From: Indiicoccus explosivorum | GTDB lineage: Bacteria > Bacillota > Bacilli > Bacillales_A > Planococcaceae | Reading direction: 5' to 3' | Assembly: GCF_002167005.1 (NCBI RefSeq) | Contig: NZ_NHTN01000017.1 | Location: 22,622-86,621 of the forward strand | DNA length: 64,000 bases | Shown: positions 34,112 to 43,934 of the stretch, one piece after another | Position numbering within the stretch: the first letter of the stretch is position 1 | Layout: the number at the start of each line of letters is the position of its first letter | Made by a program: the position numbers and the translations under genes | Notes under the pieces: generated by a model | The model's input: only the letters and a program-made list of their open reading frames with translations | Told to the model about the DNA's origin: nothing | Databases searched by the model: none

Positions 34112-34250
34112 AGATCATACCCCTCTCTATTCTTCTGCTACTCTTATAGTATCAATACCCATTAAAAAAATCGAGCAGGGAATGACTGCACCGAAGCGGG
34201 CGGCGTAAACCTTTGCGGCGGGAAAACGGAGCAGCGAAGGAACACAAAGC

Positions 34251-34286
34251 AAAGCCGCCTGCGGGAATATACCCGCAAGCGGCTTC
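34251..34286 (-). terminator. Terminator after mdh
   Basis: A stem AGCCGCTTGCGGG / CCCGCAGGCGGCT (one mismatch) with a 6-base loop is followed by TTTGCTTTG on the minus strand. The rest of 34112-34250 shows no gene. Confidence 0.7.
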
Positions 34287-34294
34287 CAATTTCA

Positions 34295-35233
34295 TTAAAC
34301 TAATATTTCCATCACTTTTTTAACAGAATCCGCTGATTGCTGAAGCGCCGTCTTTTCATCCTCCGTCAGTTCGAGTTCGATGATCCGCTCGATTCCGTTT
34401 CCGCCGAGGACGGTCGGCACACCAAGATAGATACCATCCATTCCATATTCCCCTTCCAAGTAAGCGATGGCCGGCAGAATGCGCTGCTGGTCCTTCAGGA
34501 TCGCTTCCGCCATTTCCGCCAGGGAAGCGGCCGGCGCATAGTAAGCTGATCCGCTGCCGAGAAGGTTGACGATTTCCGCGCCTCCTTTACGGGTGCGTGT
34601 GACGATTTCATCCAGACGCTCTTTCGGGATGAGCTTTTCCAGCGGAATGCCGCCGGCATACGAATACCGCACGAGCGGCACCATGTCATCACCGTGTCCG
34701 CCCAGTACGAACCCTGTTACGTCTTTCACCGACAGATTCAGTTCCTCTGCGACAAAGGTCCGGAAACGGGCAGTATCGAGCACCCCCGACTGGCCGATCA
34801 CCCGTTCTTTCGGGAAGCCGGATTCCTTGAAGACCGTATAGGTCATTGCATCAACAGGATTAGTCAGGACGAGGATCGTCGTATCCGGCGAATGGCTGAC
34901 GATTTCGGAAGTGACCGATTTCATGACTTTCTGATTCGTTTGGACGAGGTCATCCCGGCTCATTCCGGGCTTGCGGGCGATTCCGGCTGTGATGATGACA
35001 AGGTCGGAGTCTTTAGTATCCGCATAGTCCGCCGTGCCGGTGATCCGGGCATCAAACCCTAAGACAGGACCGGCTTCCGCCATATCCAGCGCCTTTCCCT
35101 TTGTCGGGTCTTCGTTTTGCGGAATATCGACGAGGACCACATCCCCCAATTCTTTCTGTGCCAGCAGAAATGCCGTCGTAGCGCCTGTGAAACCTGAACC
35201 GATAACCGAAATTTTCTTCCGTTTGAATGTCAT
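34295..35233 (-). CDS. mdh: Malate dehydrogenase
   Basis: 312 residues (B. subtilis 312). It oxidises malate to oxaloacetate in the TCA cycle with NAD. The lactate-dehydrogenase-like fold shows the glycine-rich [14 protein letters not shown] near 11 (with the NAD-selecting Asp in VVLVDI), the substrate arginines in [20 protein letters not shown], and the catalytic His in [12 protein letters not shown] at 35233 has AAAGGAG upstream. It follows citZ-icd, but a terminator lies between icd and mdh. Confidence 0.97.
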   Translation of the reverse strand: MTFKRKKISVIGSGFTGATTAFLLAQKELGDVVLVDIPQNEDPTKGKALDMAEAGPVLGFDARITGTADYADTKDSDLVIITAGIARKPGMSRDDLVQTNQKVMKSVTSEIVSHSPDTTILVLTNPVDAMTYTVFKESGFPKERVIGQSGVLDTARFRTFVAEELNLSVKDVTGFVLGGHGDDMVPLVRYSYAGGIPLEKLIPKERLDEIVTRTRKGGAEIVNLLGSGSAYYAPAASLAEMAEAILKDQQRILPAIAYLEGEYGMDGIYLGVPTVLGGNGIERIIELELTEDEKTALQQSADSVKKVMEILV

Positions 35234-35381
35234 TTGGATTCTCCTTTGCGCTAAATTTTTTTGGTTCCCACCTAACTATTTACCCTTCCCTGCACTCAAC
35301 TACTCGCATGGCCCGCGGGTTTCCAGAAACTTGATGGAAATTGCAGATCTGCAGGCAACCTCCCGAGCTCATTACGGTAAC

Positions 35382-35406
35382 AAAAAAAGAGAGGCCGCAG
35401 CCTCTC
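35382..35406 (-). terminator. Terminator after icd
   Basis: GAGAGGC-TGCG-GCCTCTC is followed by seven T on the minus strand, 8 bases after the icd stop. It may attenuate rather than fully end the citZ-icd-mdh transcript, since no clear mdh promoter is visible in 35234-35380. Confidence 0.85.
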
Positions 35407-35413
35407 CTTCAAC

Positions 35414-36682
35414 TTACATATTCTTGATCAGTTCATCAGCGAATTCGGAAGTTTTCACTTCTGTCGCGCCATCCATGAGGCGGGCGAAGTCGTACGTCAC
35501 GACTTTGGAAGCGATCGTCTTCTCCATCGATTTCGAGATGAGCTGGGCCGCTTCCGTCCAGCCAAGGTGTTCCAGCATGAGAACGCCTGACAGGATGACA
35601 GAAGACGGGTTCACTTTATCCTGGCCCGCATACTTCGGTGCTGTGCCGTGTGTGGCTTCGAAAATCGCGTGACCCGAGTCGTAGTTGATGTTCGCTCCTG
35701 GCGCGATACCGATACCGCCGACCTGCGCCGCCAAGGCATCCGAGATGTAATCGCCGTTCAGGTTCATCGTCGCCACGACATCGAACTCAGCCGGACGAGT
35801 CAGGATCTGCTGGAGGAAAATATCCGCAATGGCGTCCTTGATCAGCAGTTTGCCGGAAGCCAGCGCTTCATCCTGTGCTTTATTGGCAGCGTCCGTGCCT
35901 TTTTCGTCTTTGATCTTGTCGTATTCGTTCCATGTGAAGACTTTATCGCCGAACTCCTGCTCCGCCACTTCGTAGCCCCAGTTTTTGAAAGAGCCTTCCG
36001 TGAATTTCATGATGTTGCCTTTATGGACGAGCGTGACCGACTTACGGCCTTCCGTCAATGCGTAGTTGATCGATGCGCGCACGAGACGCTTCGTGCCTTC
36101 CTCGGAAATCGGTTTGATGCCGATTCCTGAAGTTTCAGGGAAACGGATGTTTTTAACGCCCATTTCATTTTGGAGGAAAGAGATCACTTTCTTCACTTCA
36201 TCCGAACCTTCAGCATACTCGATACCTGCATAGATATCTTCAGTGTTTTCACGGAAGATGACCATGTCCGTGTCTTCCGGACGTTTGACCGGTGAAGGGA
36301 CGCCTTCGAAGTAACGGACAGGGCGCAGGCACACGTACAGATCCAGTTCCTGGCGCAATGCCACGTTCAGTGAACGGATTCCGCCGCCGATCGGCGTTGT
36401 AAGCGGTCCTTTGATGGCGATCAGGTATTCCCGGATCGTATCCAGCGTCTCCTGCGGAAGCCATTCACCGGTTTTGTCGAAAGCCTTCTGACCAGCGAGG
36501 ACTTCTTTCCAGACGATCTTCTTTTCACCATTGTATGCTTTGTTCACTGATTCTTCGAGGACGCGTGAAGCCGCTGCCCAAATATCCGGGCCAGTTCCGT
36601 CTCCCTCGATGAAAGGGATGATCGCTTCATTCGGTACATTTAAGTTTCCGTCTTTTACAGAGATTTTTTCGCCGTTTGCCAT
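35414..36682 (-). CDS. icd: Isocitrate dehydrogenase (NADP)
   Basis: 422 residues (B. subtilis 423). It converts isocitrate to 2-oxoglutarate and CO2. Typical motifs are [14 protein letters not shown] at the start, [18 protein letters not shown] (the phospho-site Ser and Arg residues), [11 protein letters not shown], and [28 protein letters not shown] at 36682 has AGGAGG nearby and lies 70 bases after citZ with no terminator between, so they form one transcript. Confidence 0.97.
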   Translation of the reverse strand: MANGEKISVKDGNLNVPNEAIIPFIEGDGTGPDIWAAASRVLEESVNKAYNGEKKIVWKEVLAGQKAFDKTGEWLPQETLDTIREYLIAIKGPLTTPIGGGIRSLNVALRQELDLYVCLRPVRYFEGVPSPVKRPEDTDMVIFRENTEDIYAGIEYAEGSDEVKKVISFLQNEMGVKNIRFPETSGIGIKPISEEGTKRLVRASINYALTEGRKSVTLVHKGNIMKFTEGSFKNWGYEVAEQEFGDKVFTWNEYDKIKDEKGTDAANKAQDEALASGKLLIKDAIADIFLQQILTRPAEFDVVATMNLNGDYISDALAAQVGGIGIAPGANINYDSGHAIFEATHGTAPKYAGQDKVNPSSVILSGVLMLEHLGWTEAAQLISKSMEKTIASKVVTYDFARLMDGATEVKTSEFADELIKNM

Positions 36683-36752
36683 TCTGAAAATCCTCCTGTT
36701 TCATAATCATAGGGCATGCACGCGGTGCAGCCCCATGGGTATAGTTTTTTTC

Positions 36753-37868
36753 TTATCGCTCGCTGACTGGGATGTATGTCTGCATGCCCGGCCCTACGTA
36801 TTCCGCACGCGGGCGGATCAGGCGGTTGTCCGCATACTGCTCCAGGATATGGGCGAGCCAGCCGGAAACACGCGATACCGCAAAAATCGGTGTGAACAGA
36901 TCGTGTTCGATATTCAGGGAATGATACACGGAAGCCGAGTAGAAGTCCACGTTCGGCGGCAGGTCTTTCTGGCCGGTCACGATTTCTTCGATCTTCACGG
37001 ACATGTTGTAGTACTTCTCTTCGCCGCGCAGCTTCGTCAGTCTCTTCGACATCTCGCGAAGGTGCTTCGCACGCGGATCTCCCTGACGATATACACGGTG
37101 GCCGAAGCCCATGATCTTCTCTTTGTTGTCGAGCTTCTCCTGGATGACATTTTCGACGTTCGATTCATCGCCGATTTCCAGCAGCATCTTCATGACCTGC
37201 TCGTTCGCGCCGCCGTGGAGCGGCCCTTTCAAAGCACCGATGGCAGCAGTGACACCGGAATAGATATCAGACAGTGTCGCCACACAGACCCGCGCCGTGA
37301 ACGTGGATGCGTTCAGCTCATGGTCGGCATGGAGGACGAGCGCTTTATTGAAAGCTTCCACTTCGATATCCTCCGGCTGGCTTCCCGACAGCATGTACAG
37401 GAAGTTCGCAGCATAGCTGAGGTCGGACTTCGGCTGCACCGGCTCCTCCCCGCGGCGGATCCGTGAGAACGCAGTCACGACAGCCGCAATCTTCGCCTGC
37501 AGGCGGATCGCTTTGCGGTAGTTGGCTTCGTCGGTCATCTCTTCAGCTTCTTCATCAAAAAGGCCCAAATAGGAGATCGCTGTCCGAAGCGCCGCCATCG
37601 GATGGATATCTCTGATCGGATATGTTCTGAACTGGTCGAGCACTTCCTGAGGCACTGACATGTTATCCGCCAGCTGCTGCTTCAGTTCCGCAAGTTCGTT
37701 CTCCTTCGGCAGCCGCTTGTGCCAGAGAAGGTAAATCACTTCTTCGAAGCTTGCGTTGTTCGCCAGATCATCAATGTTGTAGCCAACATATGTAAGCGTG
37801 TCATCAATGATGGAACTGATGGCAGTCTGTGTCGCCACAACACCTTCCAAACCTTTTCCTGCGGTCAT
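36753..37868 (-). CDS. citZ: Citrate synthase
   Basis: 371 residues (B. subtilis CitZ 372). It condenses acetyl-CoA and oxaloacetate. Catalytic segments are ALVLHADHELNAST (His), KIMGFGHRVYRQGDPRAK (His) and SVYHSLNIEHDLFTPIFA (near the catalytic Asp region). ATG at 37868 has AAGGAG upstream. A strong promoter starts the citZ-icd(-mdh) operon at 37968-37996. Confidence 0.95.
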   Translation of the reverse strand: MTAGKGLEGVVATQTAISSIIDDTLTYVGYNIDDLANNASFEEVIYLLWHKRLPKENELAELKQQLADNMSVPQEVLDQFRTYPIRDIHPMAALRTAISYLGLFDEEAEEMTDEANYRKAIRLQAKIAAVVTAFSRIRRGEEPVQPKSDLSYAANFLYMLSGSQPEDIEVEAFNKALVLHADHELNASTFTARVCVATLSDIYSGVTAAIGALKGPLHGGANEQVMKMLLEIGDESNVENVIQEKLDNKEKIMGFGHRVYRQGDPRAKHLREMSKRLTKLRGEEKYYNMSVKIEEIVTGQKDLPPNVDFYSASVYHSLNIEHDLFTPIFAVSRVSGWLAHILEQYADNRLIRPRAEYVGPGMQTYIPVSER

Positions 37869-37967
37869 CTAAATCGCTCCTTCTTTCAGTAAAATCACCA
37901 TTCCACAAAAAAACGCAGAATGATGTCTCATCTGCTTATATGAATCTATTTCCTTGCTTACATGGTC

Positions 37968-37996
37968 ATTATAATCAATTATGGCGCAATTGTGAA
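37968..37996 (-). promoter_or_regulatory. Promoter of citZ with a palindrome over the -10 box
   Basis: Minus strand -35 TTCACA (37991-37996), 17-base spacer, -10 TATAAT (37968-37973). The palindrome ATAATCAATTAT (37971-37982) overlaps the -10 and may be an operator; its spacing does not match the CcpC pattern ATAA-N7-TTAT. Confidence 0.72.
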
Positions 37997-38061
37997 TGCA
38001 AAAGCATTATTTCCCAAAACTTTATAACAGCGGAAAGGCGGAAAACGGGGAGACCAGGCCA

Positions 38062-38448
38062 TCATTTCATGATGATGACCTGGCCATTTTTCATCCGTTT
38101 CCGGATCATCCGCATGAAAAACGGCTTGATCGCGTTCTGTGTCGGCCGGAACAGCAGGGCTAGCCCGGTCAGATCCGACAGAAATCCCGGGGTCAGAAGG
38201 AGAAGGCCGCCCGCCAGAATGAACGCGCCGCGGAGCAGCGCATCCCCCGGCGGTTCGAACGCCGCCGTCGTTTCCTGGATATCCCGGATCGCCCGGAGTC
38301 CCTGCTGTTTCGCCAAGTAAGCGCCCGCCACCCCGGTGAACAGGATGAGCAGCAGCGTCGGGACGATGCCGAGGACATCGCCTGCCCACATCAGGAGGGC
38401 CAATTCGACGGCTGGGACGATCACAAATGCGGGAACAAGCCATTTCAT
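38062..38448 (-). CDS. fxsA: FxsA family membrane protein
   Basis: 128 residues matching FxsA: helices at about 3-40 (two), 78-97, with the family LLWAGDVLG and LLLTPGFLSDLTGLALL segments. In E. coli FxsA overproduction relieves phage T7 exclusion by F; the native role is unknown. It lies 19 bases after pyk, matching the B. subtilis neighbourhood. A hairpin (CCAGGTCATCAT / ATGATGGCCTGG) overlaps the stop codon but lacks a T run. Confidence 0.85.
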   Translation of the reverse strand: MKWLVPAFVIVPAVELALLMWAGDVLGIVPTLLLILFTGVAGAYLAKQQGLRAIRDIQETTAAFEPPGDALLRGAFILAGGLLLLTPGFLSDLTGLALLFRPTQNAIKPFFMRMIRKRMKNGQVIIMK

Positions 38449-38466
38449 GTCAATGCACTCCTGTCT

Positions 38467-40227
38467 TTAAAGGACACCTGCATGTCCGTGATAAACAATT
38501 CCGGTCTCTGCATCGATCGTCACGTCATACTGATCGGGAATTTGGGAAACAGCGTCGCGCACGCCGACGACGACCGGAATGCCGAGGCTCAGTCCGACGA
38601 CCGCCGCATGACTTGTCAGGCCGCCCTCTTCCGTAATAATTCCGGCGCAATTCGAAATGGCCGGCATCATTTCACGGTCCGTGCCGATCGTGACGATGAT
38701 TTTCCCTTCGGTGTCAGCAGCAAGCGCTTCTTCCGCATTGCGGACGACGACAGTCTGGCCGTATGCGACCGATTTGCCGATCCCCTGCCCTTTCGCCAGG
38801 ATATCGCCGATTACATGGACCTTCATCAAGTTGGTCGTCCCGGCCTGCCCGACAGGAACACCCGCTGTGATGACGACAAGATCGCCGTGCTCCACCAGGT
38901 TGTGGGAAAGACTTTCTTCCACTGCAGATTCAAGCACTTCATCCGTAGAGCCCGCACGCCGGCCGACGATCGGCTGGACGCCCCACACGAGTGTCAGTCT
39001 CCGGGACGGTTCGTCTGTCGAGGTGACCGCAATCACCGGGACACCTGGGCGATACTTCGCGATCATCCGGGCAGTATGTCCGCTCTCCGTCGGCGCGATG
39101 ACCGCTTTCACTTTCAGGTTCAGAGCAGTGTAAGCGGCTGCCTGTCCGATCGCTTCCGTCATATTCGATTCTTTTTCCCGGCTGCGCGCAGCGACGATCT
39201 GGCGGTAATCGAGAGCATTCTCCGTCGTCTCGGCAATGCGGTCCATCGTCTGCACCGCCTCTGTCGGGTACTGACCAGCGGCCGTCTCACCTGACAGCAT
39301 GATCGCATCGGAGCCGTCGAAAATCGCATTCGCCACATCGCTCGCCTCCGCCCGTGTCGGTCGTGGATTGCGCTGCATGGAATCGAGCATCTGTGTGGCT
39401 GTGATGACCGGCTTTCCGGCGCGGTTGCATTTGTCGATCAGTGTCTTCTGCACGAGCGGCACTTCTTCCGCCGGAATCTCCACGCCGAGGTCGCCCCGAG
39501 CGACCATGAGGCCATCGGAAATCAGGAGGATTTCATCGATGTTGTCGACCCCTTCCCGGTTTTCGATTTTCGGGATGATGTGGATATTCTCTCCGCCGTT
39601 CTTTTCCAGCAGACTCCGGATATCCATGACATCCGAAGCGCGGCGGATGAATGAAGCCGCGATAAAATCGACGCCCTGTTCGATGCCGAACAGGATATCA
39701 GACGCATCTTTTTCCGTGATGCCCGGAAGCTGGACGGAAACACCCGGAACGTTGACACCTTTTTTATTTTTCAGCGTGCCGTCGTTCTGGACTTCCGTGT
39801 GGATGAGACCCTGTGCCTCATCCGTCCCGGTCACATTCAGCGCCACCAGGCCGTCGTCGAGCAGAATCGTGGAGCCGGCATGCACATCTTCGATCAGCTG
39901 GGAATACGTCACTGAGAAACGTTCGCTGTTGCCGAGCACTTCTTCCATCGACACATCGATCTTCTGACCTTTTTCAAGCTCCACTGCCCCGTTTTCCATC
40001 GTATGGGTCCGGATCTCCGGCCCTTTCGTATCCAGCATGATGCCGACGATCTTGCCGGTCTTCCTGCTCGCTTCCCGGATATTCCGGATCCGGGCTGCAT
40101 GTTCTTCATGGTCGCCGTGCGAAAAATTCAGCCGCGCGACATTCATTCCTGCATGGATCAGCTCTTCCAGCTTCTCTGGCGATTCACTGGCGGGTCCGAT
40201 CGTACAGACGATTTTCGTTTTTCTCAT
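38467..40227 (-). CDS. pyk: Pyruvate kinase with C-terminal PEP-utiliser-like domain
   Basis: 586 residues, the long form found in Bacillus and Geobacillus. It makes pyruvate and ATP from phosphoenolpyruvate and ADP. The (beta/alpha)8 barrel starts [18 protein letters not shown] and contains [12 protein letters not shown] and [20 protein letters not shown]. The extra C-terminal domain (about 475-586) has the phosphohistidine-type TSHAA motif [11 protein letters not shown], whose catalytic role is not required. Start chosen at ATG 40227 (GGAG 8 bases upstream) rather than the in-frame GTG. It is 27 bases after pfkA: one operon. Confidence 0.96.
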   Translation of the reverse strand: MRKTKIVCTIGPASESPEKLEELIHAGMNVARLNFSHGDHEEHAARIRNIREASRKTGKIVGIMLDTKGPEIRTHTMENGAVELEKGQKIDVSMEEVLGNSERFSVTYSQLIEDVHAGSTILLDDGLVALNVTGTDEAQGLIHTEVQNDGTLKNKKGVNVPGVSVQLPGITEKDASDILFGIEQGVDFIAASFIRRASDVMDIRSLLEKNGGENIHIIPKIENREGVDNIDEILLISDGLMVARGDLGVEIPAEEVPLVQKTLIDKCNRAGKPVITATQMLDSMQRNPRPTRAEASDVANAIFDGSDAIMLSGETAAGQYPTEAVQTMDRIAETTENALDYRQIVAARSREKESNMTEAIGQAAAYTALNLKVKAVIAPTESGHTARMIAKYRPGVPVIAVTSTDEPSRRLTLVWGVQPIVGRRAGSTDEVLESAVEESLSHNLVEHGDLVVITAGVPVGQAGTTNLMKVHVIGDILAKGQGIGKSVAYGQTVVVRNAEEALAADTEGKIIVTIGTDREMMPAISNCAGIITEEGGLTSHAAVVGLSLGIPVVVGVRDAVSQIPDQYDVTIDAETGIVYHGHAGVL

Positions 40228-40254
40228 TCCAATCACTCCAGTTGTCCGATTAAA

Positions 40255-41217
<963 letters not shown>

Positions 41218-41280
41218 TTATCCCTCCGTTCAACCGATTCCTTTTTCCACCTTACCACGATTTCTTTCCTTAAGCAGTTA

Positions 41281-41305
41281 AAAAGCCGCGGAAGCCGCGG
41301 CTTTT
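41281..41305 (-). terminator. Terminator at the end of accA
   Basis: AAAAGCCGCGG-CTT-CCGCGGCTTTT overlaps the accA stop codon and continues in T on the minus strand. It separates accDA from pfkA-pyk. Confidence 0.88.
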
Positions 41306-42281
41306 ACTCTTCAGAAAAAACACCGATCGATTTGAATTTCCGGTAGCGCTGGTCCACCAGTTCCTGTTCCCCGAGCTTCCGGAGTTCCTTGAAAGAATCC
41401 TCGAGCGCCGCCCCGAGCATCTCCGCCTGTCTGGCGGGATCGCGGTGCGCACCCCCGCGGACTTCGGGGATGATCCGATCGATGATCCCCATTTCCAGAA
41501 GGTCCGGTGCGGTGATTTTCATCGCCTCCGCAGCCGTCTGCGCCAGCGCTGAGTCTTTCCAGAGAATCGAGGCGGCGCCTTCCGGTGAAATGACGGAATA
41601 CGTCGAATTTTCCAGCATGAGAATATGATTCGCGACACCGAGTGCGAGCGCACCGCCGCTGCCGCCTTCCCCGATCACAATGCTGACGACCGGCACAGTC
41701 AGCCCTGCCATTTCCACGAGATTCCGCGCGATCGCTTCGCTCTGTCCGCGCTCTTCCGCTGCCTTCCCGGGATAAGCTCCCTTCGTATCAATAAAACAGA
41801 CGACCGGCCGCCGGAACTTTTCAGCCTGCTTCATCAGTCTCAGCGCTTTCCGATAGCCTTCCGGATGCGGCATACCGAAGTTGCGGCGGATGTTCTCTTT
41901 CGTATCTTTGCCCCGCTGATGGCCGATCACGGTCAGCGGACGGCCGTGAAAAGAAGCGATGCCGCCGATGACCGCTTCATCATCACCATACAGCCGGTCC
42001 CCATGGAATTCGATGAAATCCGTGAAAAGCCGGCTTATGTAGTCGTGTGTCGTCGGGCGGTTCGGGTGCCGTGCGACCTGTACGCGGTCCCAAGGTTTCA
42101 TGTTCTCGTATATTTCTTTTTCAAGTCTCGCCATCCGCTCTTCAAGGCTGGCGATTTCAGTGGACATATCGACATCCGCAGTGCGGGTCAGTTCTTTCAG
42201 TTCTGTGATTTTGGTCTGGAGCTGAACGAGCGGCTCCTCGAACGGAAGCGCCTTATTCGCTTTCTGCTTCGGCTTCGTCAT
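41304..42281 (-). CDS. accA: Acetyl-CoA carboxylase carboxyltransferase subunit alpha
   Basis: 325 residues (B. subtilis 325). With AccD it transfers CO2 from carboxybiotin to acetyl-CoA, giving malonyl-CoA for fatty acid synthesis. An N-terminal helical region (about 1-60) precedes the crotonase-like core with [31 protein letters not shown] and [11 protein letters not shown]. The ATG at 42281 overlaps the end of accD by 29 bases, which suggests coupled translation and equal amounts of both subunits. Confidence 0.97.
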   Translation of the reverse strand: MTKPKQKANKALPFEEPLVQLQTKITELKELTRTADVDMSTEIASLEERMARLEKEIYENMKPWDRVQVARHPNRPTTHDYISRLFTDFIEFHGDRLYGDDEAVIGGIASFHGRPLTVIGHQRGKDTKENIRRNFGMPHPEGYRKALRLMKQAEKFRRPVVCFIDTKGAYPGKAAEERGQSEAIARNLVEMAGLTVPVVSIVIGEGGSGGALALGVANHILMLENSTYSVISPEGAASILWKDSALAQTAAEAMKITAPDLLEMGIIDRIIPEVRGGAHRDPARQAEMLGAALEDSFKELRKLGEQELVDQRYRKFKSIGVFSEE

Positions 42282-43134
42282 AGCCAGTCCCCTTTCCGTG
42301 CAGGCGCACGAGCGCCGAAAGTGTTTCCCTCATTTTATTCCGGTGCACCACCGCATCCAGCTGTCCGTGCTCAAGGAGGAACTCAGCCGTCTGGAAATTC
42401 TCCGGAAGTTTTTCGCGGACGGTCTGCTCGATCACACGGCGTCCGGCAAAGCCGATGAGCGCTTTCGGCTCCGCTATATTGATGTCCCCGACAGACGCAA
42501 AACTTGCAGAAACCCCTCCGGTCGTCGGATTCGTCAGGACCGATATGAAAAGCAGGCCTTTGTTCGAATGGCGCTTCAGCGCAACACTGACCTTCGCCAT
42601 CTGCATCAGCGAAAGCACGCCTTCCTGCATCCGCGCGCCGCCGCTTGCCGTGAAAATGATGAACGGAAGCTCCCGTTCCGCCGCAGCTTCGACCGCCCGC
42701 GTAATTTTTTCTCCGACCACAGAACCCATGGAGCCCATCCGGAAATGTGAATCCATGACAGCAAGGGCGACTTCCCGGCCATCGAGTGTGCCGAATCCGG
42801 TGAGCACCGCTTCATTCAGACCGGTCTTTTCGCTGTCTTTTTTCACTTTCTCTTCATAACCGGGAAACTCCAGCGGATTCACGCTCCGGATGTGATCGTC
42901 GATCGATCGGAATGAACCGGCATCGAGCAGATTCTCCGTCCGTTCCCGGGCGGTCATTTTAAAGTGATGGCTGCATTTCGGACAGACTTTGTCCTGTTTT
43001 ATCAGTTCTTTCGTCAGTATGATATGTTTGCATTCCGGACATTTCGTCATCAGTCCTTCCGGAACATTTTTCGATTCATCGGACGGAATGGTCGCTTCTC
43101 CTTTTGTCCGCTTGAATAGATCACGAATGATCAT
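42253..43134 (-). CDS. accD: Acetyl-CoA carboxylase carboxyltransferase subunit beta
   Basis: 293 residues. A four-Cys zinc finger ([14 protein letters not shown] and VCPKCSHHF, about 34-57) precedes the crotonase-like carboxyltransferase core with [12 protein letters not shown] and [12 protein letters not shown]. The zinc finger in E. coli binds mRNA and DNA and regulates the subunit. I put the start at ATG 43134, 8 bases after GGAGG; two upstream ATGs are too close to that site. The start lies inside the last codons of the gntR gene, so the three genes are one operon. Confidence 0.96.
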   Translation of the reverse strand: MIIRDLFKRTKGEATIPSDESKNVPEGLMTKCPECKHIILTKELIKQDKVCPKCSHHFKMTARERTENLLDAGSFRSIDDHIRSVNPLEFPGYEEKVKKDSEKTGLNEAVLTGFGTLDGREVALAVMDSHFRMGSMGSVVGEKITRAVEAAAERELPFIIFTASGGARMQEGVLSLMQMAKVSVALKRHSNKGLLFISVLTNPTTGGVSASFASVGDINIAEPKALIGFAGRRVIEQTVREKLPENFQTAEFLLEHGQLDAVVHRNKMRETLSALVRLHGKGTGYDEAEAESE

Positions 43135-43768
43135 GGTCATTCCCTCCTTCAATCTGTTCGCACCAGGATATGTAGTGCTTCGATGCCAGCTGGCTGTCGC
43201 CCGCAGAAATCGCGCGGATCATTTCCGCCAGCACTTCCGTCTCGTCTTCCGTCACTTGGCCGTCGAACGGCCTGCCGCCGTACTGCAGCAGCAAAAGCCA
43301 AATTTTCAGAGACAGCCTGTTCCCGCTCAGCACCAAAATTTCCCGGACAATCGATTCCCGGGACATCGGTCTGTTTTCCTGCAGTTTTTCGAGGAATCCG
43401 TCCCACACCGGCTGTGCCGCCGCGGCGTGCTCCCGGCAGACGCAGTCGATTGCAGCCAGCTCGTGGATAAGCCGTGTTTTTTGGACATCTTCATTCGACT
43501 GCCTGTCCTGGAGAATGAACGTGGCGAGCACTTCCACAAGTTTGTGGTTCCGGAAGTCGGACAGGAATGTCCCTTCTCCCCGCCGCGTTTCAATCAGACC
43601 GAGCAGTTCCAGGCTCCGGAGGGCTTCACGGATCGTGGAACGCCCGACCTGCAGGGTTTCAGCCAATTCTCTCTCGGAGGGCAGCCTGTCACCAGGCTGG
43701 ATATTCTGTCTGTGGGTCATGTCCCGGATTTCCGTCACAATATCCAAGAATCGTTTTGTCTGATTCAT
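43121..43768 (-). CDS. GntR/FadR-subfamily regulator heading the accDA operon
   Basis: 215 residues. The N-terminal winged helix has the GntR signature [20 protein letters not shown] followed by [16 protein letters not shown]. The C-terminal helical ligand domain (about 75-210) resembles the FCD/FadR type but lacks an obvious full metal-binding Asp/His set. It overlaps accD, so it most likely controls fatty-acid precursor supply; ligand unknown (acyl-CoA or malonyl-CoA are possibilities, inference). A perfect palindrome AAGTGGTCTGACCACTT lies 31 bases before its ATG. B. subtilis has no gene here of this type. Confidence 0.85.
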   Translation of the reverse strand: MNQTKRFLDIVTEIRDMTHRQNIQPGDRLPSERELAETLQVGRSTIREALRSLELLGLIETRRGEGTFLSDFRNHKLVEVLATFILQDRQSNEDVQKTRLIHELAAIDCVCREHAAAAQPVWDGFLEKLQENRPMSRESIVREILVLSGNRLSLKIWLLLLQYGGRPFDGQVTEDETEVLAEMIRAISAGDSQLASKHYISWCEQIEGGNDHDHS

Positions 43769-43799
43769 GCGCGCTCCTTTTTATTTTCCAGTTATTTCA

Positions 43800-43816
43800 A
43801 AGTGGTCTGACCACTT
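43800..43816. promoter_or_regulatory. Palindromic operator (TGGTCNGACCA type) before gntR-accDA
   Basis: AAGTGGTC-T-GACCACTT is a perfect 17-bp palindrome. TGGTCNGACCA is the core recognised by FadR-subfamily GntR proteins (for example E. coli FadR, from memory). It covers the predicted transcript start, the position expected for a repressor. Confidence 0.75.
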
Positions 43817-43824
43817 CGTGTCTT

Positions 43825-43853
43825 TAGAATAACGGACAGAACAGCCGGCGTAA
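43825..43853 (-). promoter_or_regulatory. Promoter of gntR-accD-accA
   Basis: Minus strand -35 TTTACG, 17-base spacer, -10 TATTCT (about 43825-43830) sit directly upstream of the palindrome at 43800-43816. Boxes match 4 of 6 each. Confidence 0.5.
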
Positions 43854-43893
43854 AGGAAAAACTGCTCCCCCGTCTTTAAGACTGCGGCACGCG

Positions 43894-43928
43894 AAAAGGC
43901 ACTTGCGCATTTTCTGCAAGTGCCTTTA
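43894..43928 (-). terminator. Terminator after dnaE
   Basis: AGGCACTTGCAGA / TGCGCAAGTGCCT forms a long stem followed by TTTTCGCG on the minus strand, starting 7 bases after the dnaE stop. Confidence 0.85.
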
Positions 43929-43934
43929 TCCGCT

